Program-made: the position numbers and the translations under genes
Notes under the pieces: generated by a model
Database searches by the model: none
Told to the model about the DNA's origin: nothing
What the model saw: only the letters and a program-made list of their open reading frames with translations
In this document: piece after piece, positions 17,593 to 26,587 of the stretch
Layout: every line of letters begins with the position of its first letter
How positions within the stretch are numbered: the stretch's first letter is position 1
Origin: Polaromonas sp.
GTDB taxonomy: Bacteria > Pseudomonadota > Gammaproteobacteria > Burkholderiales > Burkholderiaceae_C
Length of the DNA stretch: 64,000 nt
Reading direction: 5' to 3'
Assembly (NCBI GenBank): GCA_030654695.1
Contig: JAURWY010000011.1
Location: 124,001-188,000, forward strand

Positions 17593-18414
17593 ATGTCCAA
17601 TCGCACCGTATTTTTCATCTCTGACGGCACGGGCATCACCGCCGAAACCTTCGGCAACGCTATCCTGGCCCAATTTGAGATTGATCCGCGCCATGTGCGT
17701 CTGCCGTTTATCGACAGCGTAGACAAGGCGCATCAGGCCGTCCGTCAAATCAACCACACCGGTGAAGTGGAGGGTCGCAGGCCTATCGTCTTCACGACGC
17801 TGGTCAACATGGAAATCTTGTCCGTCATCAAGACCCAGTGCAACGGCATGCTGCTCGACATGTTTGGGATGTTCGTGGCGCCACTGGAAAGCGAGCTGGG
17901 CTTGAAGTCGAACCACCGGATTGGGCGCTTTTCAGACGCCTCCAAAAGCAAAGCCTACGATGCCCGAATTGAGGCGATCAACTTTTCACTGGATCATGAC
18001 GACGGACAGAGCAACCGCGATCTGGCGGGCTCTGACGTGATTCTGGTGGGCGTGAGCCGCAGCGGGAAAACGCCGACTTCGCTGTATTTGGCGATGCAGT
18101 TCGGCGTGAAAGCCTCTAATTACCCTTTGATTCCGGAAGACTTTGAGCGCCGCCAATTGCCACCCGCACTGGTGCCCCACCGCAAAAAAATCTTTGGCTT
18201 GACGATTGCCCCCGAGCGGCTGAGCCAGATTCGCAACGAACGCCGGCCGAACTCTAACTACGCCAGCATCGCTAACTGCAACCATGAGATTCATGAGGCC
18301 GAAGCGATGATGCGACGCGAAGGCATTCGCTGGTTGTCGACCACCAGCAAGTCGATTGAAGAGATTGCCACCACGATCTTGCAAGAGGTCAGGCCTGAGC
18401 GGCTAGGGTATTGA
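17593..18414 (+). CDS. ppsR: PEP synthase regulatory protein (pyruvate, phosphate dikinase-type kinase/pyrophosphorylase)
   Basis: 273 residues of the DUF299/PpsR family, bifunctional: ADP-dependent inactivation and phosphate-dependent reactivation of PEP synthase through a Thr next to its catalytic His. The P-loop is GVSRSGKT at residues 153-160. The N-terminus [19 protein letters not shown] and the C-terminal [24 protein letters not shown] are family signatures. Divergent from its target ppsA across a 189-base gap, the usual arrangement. Confidence 0.95.
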   Translation: MSNRTVFFISDGTGITAETFGNAILAQFEIDPRHVRLPFIDSVDKAHQAVRQINHTGEVEGRRPIVFTTLVNMEILSVIKTQCNGMLLDMFGMFVAPLESELGLKSNHRIGRFSDASKSKAYDARIEAINFSLDHDDGQSNRDLAGSDVILVGVSRSGKTPTSLYLAMQFGVKASNYPLIPEDFERRQLPPALVPHRKKIFGLTIAPERLSQIRNERRPNSNYASIANCNHEIHEAEAMMRREGIRWLSTTSKSIEEIATTILQEVRPERLGY

Positions 18415-18483
18415 GAAGGCACTCAAGACTGACATCAATGACGGTGGAAAACGGGCGATCGGGCCGATTTTTCATGGCATCCA

Positions 18484-18520
18484 ATAGGAAGGGTTAACCC
18501 TTTAAATAGCCAAAATCTAT
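18484..18520 (+). promoter_or_regulatory. OxyR-like operator upstream of ahpC
   Basis: ATAG-N7-CTAT at 18506-18520 fits the OxyR half-site ATAGnTnnnAnCTAT apart from the T position. A second ATAG occurs exactly 22 bases earlier at 18484, the spacing of a tandem OxyR tetramer site, though its CTAT arm is degraded to TAAC. A perfect 14-base palindrome, AAGGGTTAACCCTT (18489-18502), lies within. The site is 71 bases before the ahpC start. OxyR control of ahpCF is well established in relatives; occupancy here is inferred. Confidence 0.55.
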
Positions 18521-18590
18521 CAGCAACGCTCGCCATGCGTGGTTACACTATTAACTATTAAAACTCGATAGTAACTACCTAAAACCAACC

Positions 18591-19163
18591 ATGTCCTTAA
18601 TCAATACAGAAATCGTTCCATTCAAAGCAACTGCTTACCACAACGGCAAATTTGTCCCTGTCAGCAACGACAACTTCAAAGGCAAATGGTCTGTCGTGGT
18701 GTTCTACCCGGCAGACTTCACCTTTGTCTGCCCAACCGAACTCGGCGACTTGGCCGACCACTACGCTGAATTCCAGAAAATGGGCGTCGAGATCTACAGC
18801 GTCTCAACCGACACCCACTTCACCCACAAAGCTTGGCACGACACGTCGGACACCATCGGCAAGATCACTTACCCGATGATCGGCGACCCAAGCGGCCAAC
18901 TGGCCCGCGCCTTCGAAGTGATGATCGAAGAAGGTGAAGACGCCGGTCTGGCTTATCGCGGTACCTTCGTGATCGACCCAGCCGGCAAGATCAAGACCAT
19001 CGAAGTGCACGACAACGGCATTGGCCGTGATGCCGCTGAACTGATGCGCCGCGTCAAAGCCGCCCAATACGTCGCCGCTCACCCAGGTGAAGTTTGCCCA
19101 GCCAAATGGACTGAAGGCGCTGACACGCTGAAGCCATCTTTCGACCTCGTCGGCAAGATCTAA
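18591..19163 (+). CDS. ahpC: Alkyl hydroperoxide reductase subunit C (2-Cys peroxiredoxin)
   Basis: 190-residue typical 2-Cys peroxiredoxin that reduces hydrogen peroxide, alkyl peroxides and peroxynitrite. The peroxidatic Cys47 is in [12 protein letters not shown]. The resolving Cys169 is in [10 protein letters not shown]. These motifs and the length identify AhpC of the AhpF-dependent type. It is followed by a strong terminator and then by ahpF, so ahpF may depend on partial read-through or its own promoter. Confidence 0.97.
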   Translation: MSLINTEIVPFKATAYHNGKFVPVSNDNFKGKWSVVVFYPADFTFVCPTELGDLADHYAEFQKMGVEIYSVSTDTHFTHKAWHDTSDTIGKITYPMIGDPSGQLARAFEVMIEEGEDAGLAYRGTFVIDPAGKIKTIEVHDNGIGRDAAELMRRVKAAQYVAAHPGEVCPAKWTEGADTLKPSFDLVGKI

Positions 19164-19179
19164 GCGCCTGCTTGCGCCC

Positions 19180-19208
19180 AGCCCGGGCGCTTGCGTCCGG
19201 GCTTTTTT
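19180..19208 (+). terminator. Rho-independent terminator between ahpC and ahpF
   Basis: AGCCCGG at 19180-19186 pairs with CCGGGCT at 19197-19203, followed by a run of T. It lies 17 bases after the ahpC stop. As an intercistronic terminator it would keep ahpC transcript in excess over ahpF, as in enterobacterial ahpCF. Confidence 0.8.
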
Positions 19209-19266
19209 ATGGGCGCTCACTTGCGGCGCCGGTTTCACAGTTCCATCATTTTCAAAGTGAGTCTTC

Positions 19267-20835
19267 ATGCTCGACGCCGCCACCAAAGCCCAACTCAAGA
19301 GTTACCTCGAACGCGCCACGCAGCCGATCGAAATCGTTGCTTCGCTCGACGACAGCAAGGCCTCGGTAGAGCTGCAGTCGTTGCTGAAAGACATCACCGA
19401 TTGCTCGGCTTTGGTCAAAGTCACGGAAAGCCGTGACGACAACCTGCGCAAGCCTTCTTTCTCGATCAACCGCCCTAGCGAAAACCACGGCCCGCGCTTT
19501 GCCGGGCTGCCGATGGGCCACGAGTTCACCTCGCTGATCTTGGCGCTGCTGCAGATCGGCGGCTACCCGCCCAAAGTCGAAGAAGACGTGCTGCAACAAA
19601 TTCGCGCACTCGACGGCGACTTTGAATTTGAAATTTACGTCTCGCTGAGCTGCCACAGTTGCCCCGATGTGGTCCAGGCGCTGAACCTGATGGCCGTACA
19701 GAACCCACGCATCCGCAGCACCATGATCGACGGCAGCCTGTTCCAAGACGAAGTCAAAGCGCGCCAGATCATGGCTGTGCCCACCGTCTTTTTGAACGGC
19801 ACCGAATTCAGCCAAGGTCGGACCAGCCTGGAAGAAATTCTCGCCAAAATCGACACCAGCGGCGTCGAACGCGAAGCCAGCAAAATTGCGGCCAAAGCAC
19901 CCTTTGACGTCCTCATCATTGGCGGCGGCCCGGCCGGCGCAGCCGCTGCGGTGTATGCCGCACGCAAAGGCATTCGCACCGGCATCGCCTCAGAGAAATT
20001 TGGAGGCCAGACGCTCGACACCTTGGGCATCGAGAACTTCATTTCGGTCAAAGAAACCGAAGGCCCCAAGTTCGCCATGGCGCTTGAAGAGCACGTCCGC
20101 GCTTACGACGTAGACATCATGAACATGCAACGCGCCAAGGCGCTGATCCCGAACAGCGGCCCCGACAATGACTTGATCGAAGTTCAACTCGAAAGCGGCG
20201 CCTCGCTGAAGAGCAAAGCCATCATCATCTCGACCGGCGCACGCTGGCGCAATATCAATGTGCCCGGAGAAGCCGAGTTCAAAAACAAGGGCGTGGCGTA
20301 CTGCCCGCATTGCGACGGCCCACTGTTCAAAGGCAAGCATGTGGCGGTGGTCGGCGGTGGTAATTCTGGTGTCGAGGCGGCGATTGACTTGGCCGGGGTG
20401 GTTGGCCATGTGACGCTGATCGAGTTTGACAAGGCATTGCGCGCCGATGCCGTGCTGCAGCGCAAACTCCACAGCCTGAAAAACGTGACCGTGCTCACCA
20501 ACGCGCAAACCACAGAGATCACCGGCGACCAAACCGTCAACGGTTTGGTCTACAAAGACCGCGCCAGCAACGATCTCCACACGGTCGCGCTGGATGGCGT
20601 GTTCATCCAGATCGGGCTGGTGCCGAACACCGACTGGCTCAAAGGCGTGCTCGAGCTGTCCAAGCACGGCGAAATCGTGGTTGATGCCAAGGGGCAAACC
20701 TCGGTGCCGGGCGTGTTCGCTGCGGGTGACGCCACCACCGTGCCGTTCAAGCAGATCATCATCGCCGCCGGCGACGGTGCCAAGGCCGCACTGGGTGCTT
20801 TTGACCACCTGATCCGCTCGTCTGCGCCGGCTTGA
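19267..20835 (+). CDS. ahpF: Alkyl hydroperoxide reductase subunit F
   Basis: 522-residue NADH-dependent flavoprotein disulfide reductase that recharges AhpC. The N-terminal tandem thioredoxin-like domain has the CHSC redox pair in [13 protein letters not shown]. The FAD motif is [20 protein letters not shown]. The reductase-domain redox pair is CPHC in [15 protein letters not shown]. The NAD(P)H motif is [19 protein letters not shown]. All three functional parts and the length agree with AhpF. Located 103 bases after ahpC and ended by its own terminator. Confidence 0.97.
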   Translation: MLDAATKAQLKSYLERATQPIEIVASLDDSKASVELQSLLKDITDCSALVKVTESRDDNLRKPSFSINRPSENHGPRFAGLPMGHEFTSLILALLQIGGYPPKVEEDVLQQIRALDGDFEFEIYVSLSCHSCPDVVQALNLMAVQNPRIRSTMIDGSLFQDEVKARQIMAVPTVFLNGTEFSQGRTSLEEILAKIDTSGVEREASKIAAKAPFDVLIIGGGPAGAAAAVYAARKGIRTGIASEKFGGQTLDTLGIENFISVKETEGPKFAMALEEHVRAYDVDIMNMQRAKALIPNSGPDNDLIEVQLESGASLKSKAIIISTGARWRNINVPGEAEFKNKGVAYCPHCDGPLFKGKHVAVVGGGNSGVEAAIDLAGVVGHVTLIEFDKALRADAVLQRKLHSLKNVTVLTNAQTTEITGDQTVNGLVYKDRASNDLHTVALDGVFIQIGLVPNTDWLKGVLELSKHGEIVVDAKGQTSVPGVFAAGDATTVPFKQIIIAAGDGAKAALGAFDHLIRSSAPA

Positions 20836-20856
20836 GGCTGCAAATCCATCGACATT

Positions 20857-20880
20857 AAAAAAGGGCTTCGGCCCTTTTTT
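20857..20880 (+). terminator. Rho-independent terminator after ahpF
   Basis: Perfect AAAAAAGGGC-TTCG-GCCCTTTTTT hairpin with the very stable TTCG tetraloop, 21 bases after the ahpF stop. Confidence 0.9.
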
Positions 20881-20901
20881 ATCGCCCAACACTTAAATCT
20901 A

Positions 20902-20922
20902 ATTGCGAATCATTCTTATTCA
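20902..20922 (+). promoter_or_regulatory. Fur box upstream of the siderophore receptor gene
   Basis: The bases ATTGCGAATCATTCTTATTC fit the betaproteobacterial Fur-box pattern of interleaved NAT(A/T)AT-like hexamers (tgcGAATnATTCncATT). It lies about 40 bases before the TTG start of the TonB-dependent receptor. A very similar box precedes tonB at 23906, which supports both. Iron-dependent repression by Fur is inferred. Confidence 0.7.
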
Positions 20923-20961
20923 ATGTAAACTCTCGACTCACAGCCAGCCAACGAGAACACA

Positions 20962-23145
20962 TTGACACATCTACAAGCGCCCACATCTGCCGGACCACAC
21001 TCCGAATCTGCCTCTGAAAAGGCCCTCCTGCCCTTGGGCGCCTTGATGCTGGCCATGTCGGTTTCAAGCTGGGCCCAAAGCACCTTGTCACCGGTCGTTG
21101 TCACCGGCGCTCGAGAGCGCGACCAACAGACCTACCAAAGCGGCATCACCAGTTCGGGCAAAGTGCCGGTCTTAGCCAAAGACATCCCGCAGTCGCTGAC
21201 CGTGGTGAACGAAAAACTGCTGCACGACCAGGGCAAAGACAGCATGAAGAGTGCCTTGGAAAACGTCATAGGCATCACTTTTGAGGCTGGCGAAGGCGGC
21301 CGCGTTGGCGACAACATCCGCCTGCGCGGCTTCAGTGCGGCTGGCGACATTTACCAAGACGGTATGCGCGACATTGCGCAGTACAACCGCGACACCTTCC
21401 ATGTCGAACGCATTGAAGTCTTGCGCGGTGCGGCCTCCATGCTGTTTGGCCGGGGTTCTACCGGCGGCATCATCAACCAAGTCAGCAAGCCAGCGCGCCT
21501 GATCACCGAGCATGAGGTCAGCGCCACTGTCGGCACACAGGGCTACCAACGCTATCAAGGAGACTTCAACTTCAAACTCGATGACGACGCCGCGCTGCGC
21601 ATCAACGCCATGAACACCGATGCAGACGGCCGCGGCGACAATGCCAGCGCCAGCACACAGCGGCGCGGCTTGGCCATCGACTACAGCATCGGCGTCGGCA
21701 CGGCCAATGAATTCCAGCTAAGCTACTTTCACCTTGACTACGACGACAAGCCCGACTGGGGTACCGCTTGGGTGAGCAACCGCCCTGCGCCAACGCCGAC
21801 CAACCGTTATTGGTACGGACTGGATTCGGACTTCCAAAAAGACCAGGCCGATGCCGTGACGCTGACGCACATTCACCGCTGGAACGACGGCAGCAGCCTG
21901 AAAACCAGCGTACGCGACGGTTATTACACCCGCTCCATTTGGGCCACACAGTCACGTTTCGCCACCGGCACGACGGCAGCCAACTTCAGCCCATCGACCA
22001 TGGTCAACCGAAGCAACAACGCCAAAGCCGGCGAAGAACACCACACCTTTTTGCAGACCGATTACCTGACCAACACGCGCTGGTTTGGGTTGAAAAACAA
22101 CATTCTGGTGGGCGCCGAGTACGCCGTCGAGAACTCCAGCAGATCGACCTATCCTGGACTGTCGAGCAGCTTGACGCCCAAAGCCAACACCACCGTTGGC
22201 AATCCAGACAGCACCGCCATCAGCGGCAACCTGACGCAACAAGTCGCCACCCAATTCAAAGCCACCACACTGGGCTTGTATCTGCAAGACACGCTTGACC
22301 TGACGCGGCAGTGGAAGCTGGTTGGCGGCGTGCGACTGGACAATTTCACTGGCAACTACGATCGTTCTGGGAGCGTAGCCCCCAACAACACACCGCTGTC
22401 GCGCTCAGACACGCTGCTGAGCAAACGCCTAGGCCTCATGTACCAGCCGACCGATGAGGTCAGCTACTACGCGTCTTACGGCACCTCCTTCAACACCTCC
22501 GGCGACCTCTACCAGTTCGACCCGCAATCTGCCAACACGCCCGCCGAAAGCAGTCGAAACATAGAGGTCGGCGCCAAGTGGGAACTGTACGAAGGAGATT
22601 TGTCGCTGCGCACGGCCCTCGCTCGCACCGACAAATACAACGAGCGCAACACCGACATCGACACCGCGACCAACTCTTACCTGTTGTCTGGCAAGCGGCA
22701 CACCGACGCGCTGGAATTCGAGGTGGCGGGTCGCATCAACCCACAGTGGGACATTTTTGCCGGGCTTGGCTTCTTGCGCGCCGTCATCGATCAAGCCGGC
22801 TCGAACGTGGCCGGTCAGGCCGAAGTCGGCCAAAACCCGGGCTTGAGCCCGAGCCGCCAAGCCACGCTGTTCACCACTTACCGCCTCAACCAAGCCTGGC
22901 GCATCGGCGGCGGCATGACCGCCGTCAGCCAAAACAAACCAGCCAACAGCGTCACCACGCAGAATCGCGCGCCAGGCTACGTGAAGGCTGATGCGTTGGT
23001 GGAATACCGCATCAACCAGTCCAACGCAATCAAACTCAACATCGACAATCTGTTCGACAAGGTCTACTACAACACCTTGTACCGCGGCTTTGCAGCGCCG
23101 GGGCAGGCCCGTTCGGTGCGTGTGACACTGACCAGCAAGTTTTAA
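20962..23145 (+). CDS. TonB-dependent siderophore receptor
   Basis: 727-residue outer-membrane receptor. A cleavable signal ([19 protein letters not shown]) is followed by a TonB-box-like LSPVVVTGA. The plug domain has [43 protein letters not shown] and [26 protein letters not shown]. The 22-stranded barrel ends in the terminal aromatic ...[10 protein letters not shown]. The plug wording resembles Fiu/FiuA-type catecholate receptors. The start is a TTG at 20962; no ATG in frame keeps the whole signal peptide. Co-transcribed with piuC 11 bases downstream and preceded by a Fur box, so expressed under iron limitation. Confidence 0.92.
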   Translation: MTHLQAPTSAGPHSESASEKALLPLGALMLAMSVSSWAQSTLSPVVVTGARERDQQTYQSGITSSGKVPVLAKDIPQSLTVVNEKLLHDQGKDSMKSALENVIGITFEAGEGGRVGDNIRLRGFSAAGDIYQDGMRDIAQYNRDTFHVERIEVLRGAASMLFGRGSTGGIINQVSKPARLITEHEVSATVGTQGYQRYQGDFNFKLDDDAALRINAMNTDADGRGDNASASTQRRGLAIDYSIGVGTANEFQLSYFHLDYDDKPDWGTAWVSNRPAPTPTNRYWYGLDSDFQKDQADAVTLTHIHRWNDGSSLKTSVRDGYYTRSIWATQSRFATGTTAANFSPSTMVNRSNNAKAGEEHHTFLQTDYLTNTRWFGLKNNILVGAEYAVENSSRSTYPGLSSSLTPKANTTVGNPDSTAISGNLTQQVATQFKATTLGLYLQDTLDLTRQWKLVGGVRLDNFTGNYDRSGSVAPNNTPLSRSDTLLSKRLGLMYQPTDEVSYYASYGTSFNTSGDLYQFDPQSANTPAESSRNIEVGAKWELYEGDLSLRTALARTDKYNERNTDIDTATNSYLLSGKRHTDALEFEVAGRINPQWDIFAGLGFLRAVIDQAGSNVAGQAEVGQNPGLSPSRQATLFTTYRLNQAWRIGGGMTAVSQNKPANSVTTQNRAPGYVKADALVEYRINQSNAIKLNIDNLFDKVYYNTLYRGFAAPGQARSVRVTLTSKF

Positions 23146-23156
23146 AAAGGGACCCC

Positions 23157-23879
23157 ATGCTGCTGCGTATTCCCCAAGTCTTGACGCCCGAAGAACTGAC
23201 ACAATTGCGCCAACTCGTCCTTGGTGCCGACTGGGCCGACGGCCGCGTCACGGCGGGCAGTCAAAGCGGCAGCGTCAAAAACAACCGACAGCTGCCTGAA
23301 GAATTACCGGCCGCCCAACAAGCACGGCACATCGTTTCTGTCGCGCTGGCGCGCAACCCTATGTTTGTCACCGGCGCCCTGCCGAAGTCGGTTTACCCGC
23401 CGCTGTTCAACCGTTACAGCGGTGGTGCCAATTTCTTTGGCAACCACATCGACAACGCGGTGCGCACGCATGCCGCCACGGCTCGCCATGTACGAACCGA
23501 CATGTCATGCACCTTGTTTTTGAGCGCTGCCGACAGTTACGACGGTGGCGAACTGGTGGTGCAAGACACCTATGGCGAGCAGCGCATCAAATTCGCTGCG
23601 GGCGACCTTGTGATGTATCCCGGCACGTCGGTGCACCGGGTCGAGCCCGTCACCCGCGGCGAACGCTTGGCTTGCTTTTTTTGGGTTGAAAGCATGGTCA
23701 GGTCGGACGCACAACGCCGCTTGCTGTACGACATGGACATGGCCATCACGGCCTTGAGACGACAAGATTTGTCACTAATTAACGAGTCAGGCCAAAATCC
23801 GGTAGTCAGCGAAAGGCCTGAAGTGGTGAAGCTCACAGGTTGTTATCACAACCTGTTGCGCATGTGGGCAGACGTCTGA
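23157..23879 (+). CDS. piuC: PKHD-type Fe(II)/2-oxoglutarate dioxygenase PiuC
   Basis: 240-residue PKHD-type hydroxylase. The iron-binding triad is His97 and Asp99 ([11 protein letters not shown]) with His160 ([11 protein letters not shown]), and the 2-oxoglutarate-binding Arg170 is in [11 protein letters not shown]. Such proteins are encoded beside TonB-dependent siderophore receptors (piuA-piuC) and are iron-repressed. The biochemical substrate is not established; modification of the receptor or a siderophore has been proposed. Starts 11 bases after the receptor stop. Confidence 0.92.
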   Translation: MLLRIPQVLTPEELTQLRQLVLGADWADGRVTAGSQSGSVKNNRQLPEELPAAQQARHIVSVALARNPMFVTGALPKSVYPPLFNRYSGGANFFGNHIDNAVRTHAATARHVRTDMSCTLFLSAADSYDGGELVVQDTYGEQRIKFAAGDLVMYPGTSVHRVEPVTRGERLACFFWVESMVRSDAQRRLLYDMDMAITALRRQDLSLINESGQNPVVSERPEVVKLTGCYHNLLRMWADV

Positions 23880-23905
23880 AAAACTAAAGCCATGACAGTC
23901 GATTT

Positions 23906-23926
23906 AAATGCGAATAATTCTCATTT
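23906..23926 (+). promoter_or_regulatory. Fur box upstream of tonB-exbB-exbD
   Basis: AAATGCGAATAATTCTCATT is close to the Fur consensus and shares GCGAATnATTCT with the box at 20902. It lies about 53 bases before the tonB start, with a TTTATACTTTTG stretch after it that could be a -10 region. Confidence 0.75.
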
Positions 23927-23978
23927 AATGCTTTATACTTTTGTGTTCTGAACGTAAACTGATCAATTACCCGCTCGC

Positions 23979-24704
23979 ATGCCGTCTCTCTTGCCCTCTC
24001 CCACAGCCGTCAAGCCTCTCATCAGCCGCAATGTGACCATTGCACTGAGCGTGGTGCTGCTGCACGCCGGCCTGATCTGGGCCTTGCAAAGTGGCTTGTT
24101 GATCCGGGCGGCCGAGATCCTGATACCCGTCACCGTGTTGTCTCAGTGGGTCGACGAGCCAGTACAAGCGCAGCCCGCCAAGCCCCAGCCACCCGAACCG
24201 CCGAAACCAGCGCTACCGACACAGCCGACGCCCGCTCGCCCAGCGCCTGTCAGCCCAGTTGCGCCGACACCAGCGCCACCCTTGGCCGTTGCGGCCCCAG
24301 CCGCACAAGCCACCGTGCAAGCAGCGCCTGCACCCGCGCCATCACCACCAGCCAAGTCAGCGGTACCTGCGCCAGCTGCCAATCCGCCGGCAGCCCAGGC
24401 AGCTGCTGCTGCGGCCGTAGTGCAACAGCCCTCCAGCAACGCCGATTACCTGCAAAACCCCAAACCCGCCTACCCCGCGCTAAGCGCGCGGCTGGGTGAA
24501 ACCGGCCGGACCGTCTACAAGGTCTGGATCGGCACCGACGGCAAACCGCAACGCGCCGAACTGGTCAGCTCAAGCGGTTTCCCGCGCCTCGACAAAGCCG
24601 CTTACGACACCGTCATGTCTTGGCGTTATGTGCCGGGCATGCGCAACGGCGTGGCCGAAGCCATGGCTGTCAACGTCCCGATCCATTGGGAACTGCGCAG
24701 TTAA
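23979..24704 (+). CDS. tonB: Energy transducer TonB
   Basis: 241 residues with the standard three-part layout. An N-terminal membrane anchor (ALSVVLLHAGLIWALQSGLL, residues about 18-38) carries the His needed for coupling. A long proline/alanine-rich periplasm-spanning segment covers residues 58-140. The C-terminal domain has YPALSARLGETGRTVYKVWIGTDGKP and SGFPRLDKAAYDTVMSWRYVPG. Couples the proton gradient from ExbB-ExbD to outer-membrane receptors such as the one at 20962. First gene of tonB-exbB-exbD behind a Fur box. Confidence 0.95.
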   Translation: MPSLLPSPTAVKPLISRNVTIALSVVLLHAGLIWALQSGLLIRAAEILIPVTVLSQWVDEPVQAQPAKPQPPEPPKPALPTQPTPARPAPVSPVAPTPAPPLAVAAPAAQATVQAAPAPAPSPPAKSAVPAPAANPPAAQAAAAAAVVQQPSSNADYLQNPKPAYPALSARLGETGRTVYKVWIGTDGKPQRAELVSSSGFPRLDKAAYDTVMSWRYVPGMRNGVAEAMAVNVPIHWELRS

Positions 24705-24759
24705 CCGAGCTGCTCAGCCCTGTCAAAATTTCAAAATCACGCAACCGGAGAACTGCTTC

Positions 24760-25482
24760 ATGAATTCCCAATTTGGCCTGGCCAGCGTTTGGTCGCAAGG
24801 CGACATCGTCATCCGATCGGTCGCTGTACTGCTGCTGCTGATGTCGCTGGCCTCCTGGATGGTCATCATCATCAAGTCGCTGGACTTGCTGCGCTACAAA
24901 AAAATCGCCCAAAACGCCGATGGTTTCTGGCGCAGCAAAGACTTGGCGGCCGGCTTGGCCAGTTTGGGATCCGATCCAAGCAACCCGTATCGGCAGTTGG
25001 TTGAGCACGGCTGCGAAGCCACCGCGCACCACCGCGACACCGCCCCCCAGTTGCGCGACACGCTCGACAAAAGCGACTGGGTCTCACGCAGCCTGAGCCA
25101 AGCCATCGATGAATTCACCAGCCATTTGCAGTCGGGCATGGCGATTCTCGCCTCGGTCGGTTCCACCGCACCGTTTGTCGGTTTGTTCGGCACGGTTTGG
25201 GGGATTTACCATGCGTTGCTGTCAATTGGCGCCTCTGGAGCCGCCACCATCGACCAAGTCGCCGGCCCAGTCGGCGAAGCGCTGATCATGACGGCGTTGG
25301 GTCTGGCCGTCGCCATTCCGGCAGTGCTGGGCTACAACGCCTTGGTGCGCGGCAACAAGGGCGTGCTGCACAAAGTCAACCGCTTTGCGCACGACCTGCA
25401 CGCTTACTTTGTTACCGGGACGCGCGTCAGCGCCGGCAGTCCCGCCAAAATGCCGCATCTGGCGCCCGTGGCAAAAGTCTGA
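24760..25482 (+). CDS. exbB: Biopolymer transport protein ExbB
   Basis: 240 residues with three transmembrane helices: about 20-40 (VAVLLLLMSLASWMVIIIKS), then a cytoplasmic loop, and two more around GSTAPFVGLFGTVWGIYHAL and VGEALIMTALGLAVAIPAVLGYNAL. These are the conserved MotA/TolQ/ExbB motifs. Pentameric channel partner of ExbD that drives TonB. The start at 24760 has CCGGAG seven bases before it; the frame stays open upstream within tonB but out of its frame, so the longer version is spurious. 55 bases after tonB. Confidence 0.95.
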   Translation: MNSQFGLASVWSQGDIVIRSVAVLLLLMSLASWMVIIIKSLDLLRYKKIAQNADGFWRSKDLAAGLASLGSDPSNPYRQLVEHGCEATAHHRDTAPQLRDTLDKSDWVSRSLSQAIDEFTSHLQSGMAILASVGSTAPFVGLFGTVWGIYHALLSIGASGAATIDQVAGPVGEALIMTALGLAVAIPAVLGYNALVRGNKGVLHKVNRFAHDLHAYFVTGTRVSAGSPAKMPHLAPVAKV

Positions 25483-25493
25483 GCGAGAACAGC

Positions 25494-25904
25494 ATGGCCT
25501 TTGGAACCCAAGACAACACCGACGAGGTGATGAACGAAATCAACATGACGCCGTTGGTCGATGTGATGCTGGTGCTGCTCATCATCTTCATCATCACCGT
25601 GCCGGTCATGAAGCATTCAGTGAACATTGATTTGCCACTCGCCAGCAACGAGGTGCAAATCAACAAGCCTGAAACGCTGCGACTCAGCGTCGACGCACAG
25701 GGGCGTTACTTCTTGAACGAAACGCCGGTGGCCGACGAAGCACTGGCGCCACAACTCAAGGCGGCCGCCGCCAAAAACCCGCAGCCCGATTTACACATCC
25801 GCGGTGACAAGGCCGTGCGCTACGAGCGCGTGGCCCAAGCCATGGCAGTAGCACAACAGGCCGGGCTGCGTAAGATTGGCTTCATCACAGAGCCGCAAAA
25901 TTAA
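25494..25904 (+). CDS. exbD: Biopolymer transport protein ExbD
   Basis: 136 residues: a short cytoplasmic N-terminus with NEINMTPLVDVMLVLLIIFIIT, where Asp23 is the proton-carrying residue inside the single membrane helix, then a periplasmic domain with TLRLSVDAQGRYFLNE and the terminal GLRKIGFITEP. Completes the TonB motor. Starts 11 bases after exbB. The response-regulator gene begins only 19 bases after the stop, so the iron-uptake unit may run on into the two-component system. Confidence 0.95.
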   Translation: MAFGTQDNTDEVMNEINMTPLVDVMLVLLIIFIITVPVMKHSVNIDLPLASNEVQINKPETLRLSVDAQGRYFLNETPVADEALAPQLKAAAAKNPQPDLHIRGDKAVRYERVAQAMAVAQQAGLRKIGFITEPQN

Positions 25905-25923
25905 GCTTTAAGGACATTAAACA

Positions 25924-26580
25924 ATGCGAATTCTGCTGGCCGAAGACGACGAAACCTTGGGCTCAGGACTCAAGGCAGGTCTGGCGCAGCATGGCTTTCA
26001 GGTGGACTGGGTGCGCGATGGCGTTGCCGCAGAACGAGAAATGATGACGCTGGTGCATGAAGCCATTATTTTGGACATGGGCCTCCCTCGTCAAGGCGGC
26101 TTGATCAGTTTGCAAAAAATTCGCCAAAGGAATATCAAAACCCCGGTCTTGATTTTGACTGCCCAAGATGCTGTGTCGTATCGCATTGAGGGCTTGGATG
26201 CGGGTGCAGACGATTACTTGGTCAAACCTGTCGATCTCTTAGAACTGGCAGCCAGACTGCGGGCGTTGGTCAGACGATCGCATGGTGAAATTCAGAGCAT
26301 GGTCGCGGTTAAGCACGTTCGTCTGAATTCGACTACGCGAGTGGTCGAGATCAAGGGCAAGCCCATTGACTTGTCAGCCAGGGAGTTCGATTTACTGTTC
26401 ATCTTCATGATGCATGCAGGGCATGTATTAACCCGGGACCAACTGGAAAAGCACCTTTACAGCTGGGGCACTGAAGTCAGCAGCAACACGGTTGAGGTTC
26501 ATGTCTATAACCTGCGGCGCAAACTTGGCACTGATGTGATTCAAACCATTCGTGGCGTCGGCTATGTCATGCCCAAATAA
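25924..26580 (+). CDS. OmpR/QseB-family response regulator
   Basis: 218 residues. The receiver domain has the acidic pair EDDE (residues 7-10), phospho-acceptor Asp51 in AIILDMGLPRQGG, Thr in LILTAQD and Lys in YLVKPVDLLEL. The C-terminal winged helix (LSAREFDLLFIFMMHAGHVLTRDQLEKHLYSWGTEVSSNTVEVHVYNLRRKLG) is the QseB/PmrA/BasR type. Paired with the histidine kinase starting seven bases after its stop. The gene sits 19 bases behind exbD, and this pair and the RTX gene after it look less GC-rich than the iron genes before them, judged by eye. The signal sensed is unknown; a link with metals is inferred from position. Confidence 0.9.
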   Translation: MRILLAEDDETLGSGLKAGLAQHGFQVDWVRDGVAAEREMMTLVHEAIILDMGLPRQGGLISLQKIRQRNIKTPVLILTAQDAVSYRIEGLDAGADDYLVKPVDLLELAARLRALVRRSHGEIQSMVAVKHVRLNSTTRVVEIKGKPIDLSAREFDLLFIFMMHAGHVLTRDQLEKHLYSWGTEVSSNTVEVHVYNLRRKLGTDVIQTIRGVGYVMPK

Positions 26581-26587
26581 AAACAAC

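Noticed and set aside
17404..17916. Upstream extension of the ppsA frame, adding 171 codons
   Set aside because: The family starts at MSNLFEA (17403), the extension has no recognisable domain, and it would overlap the divergent ppsR gene at 17593 on the opposite strand.
24496..24759. Upstream extension of the exbB frame
   Set aside because: It overlaps tonB in another frame; the true start at 24760 has a good Shine-Dalgarno and the conserved ExbB N-terminus.
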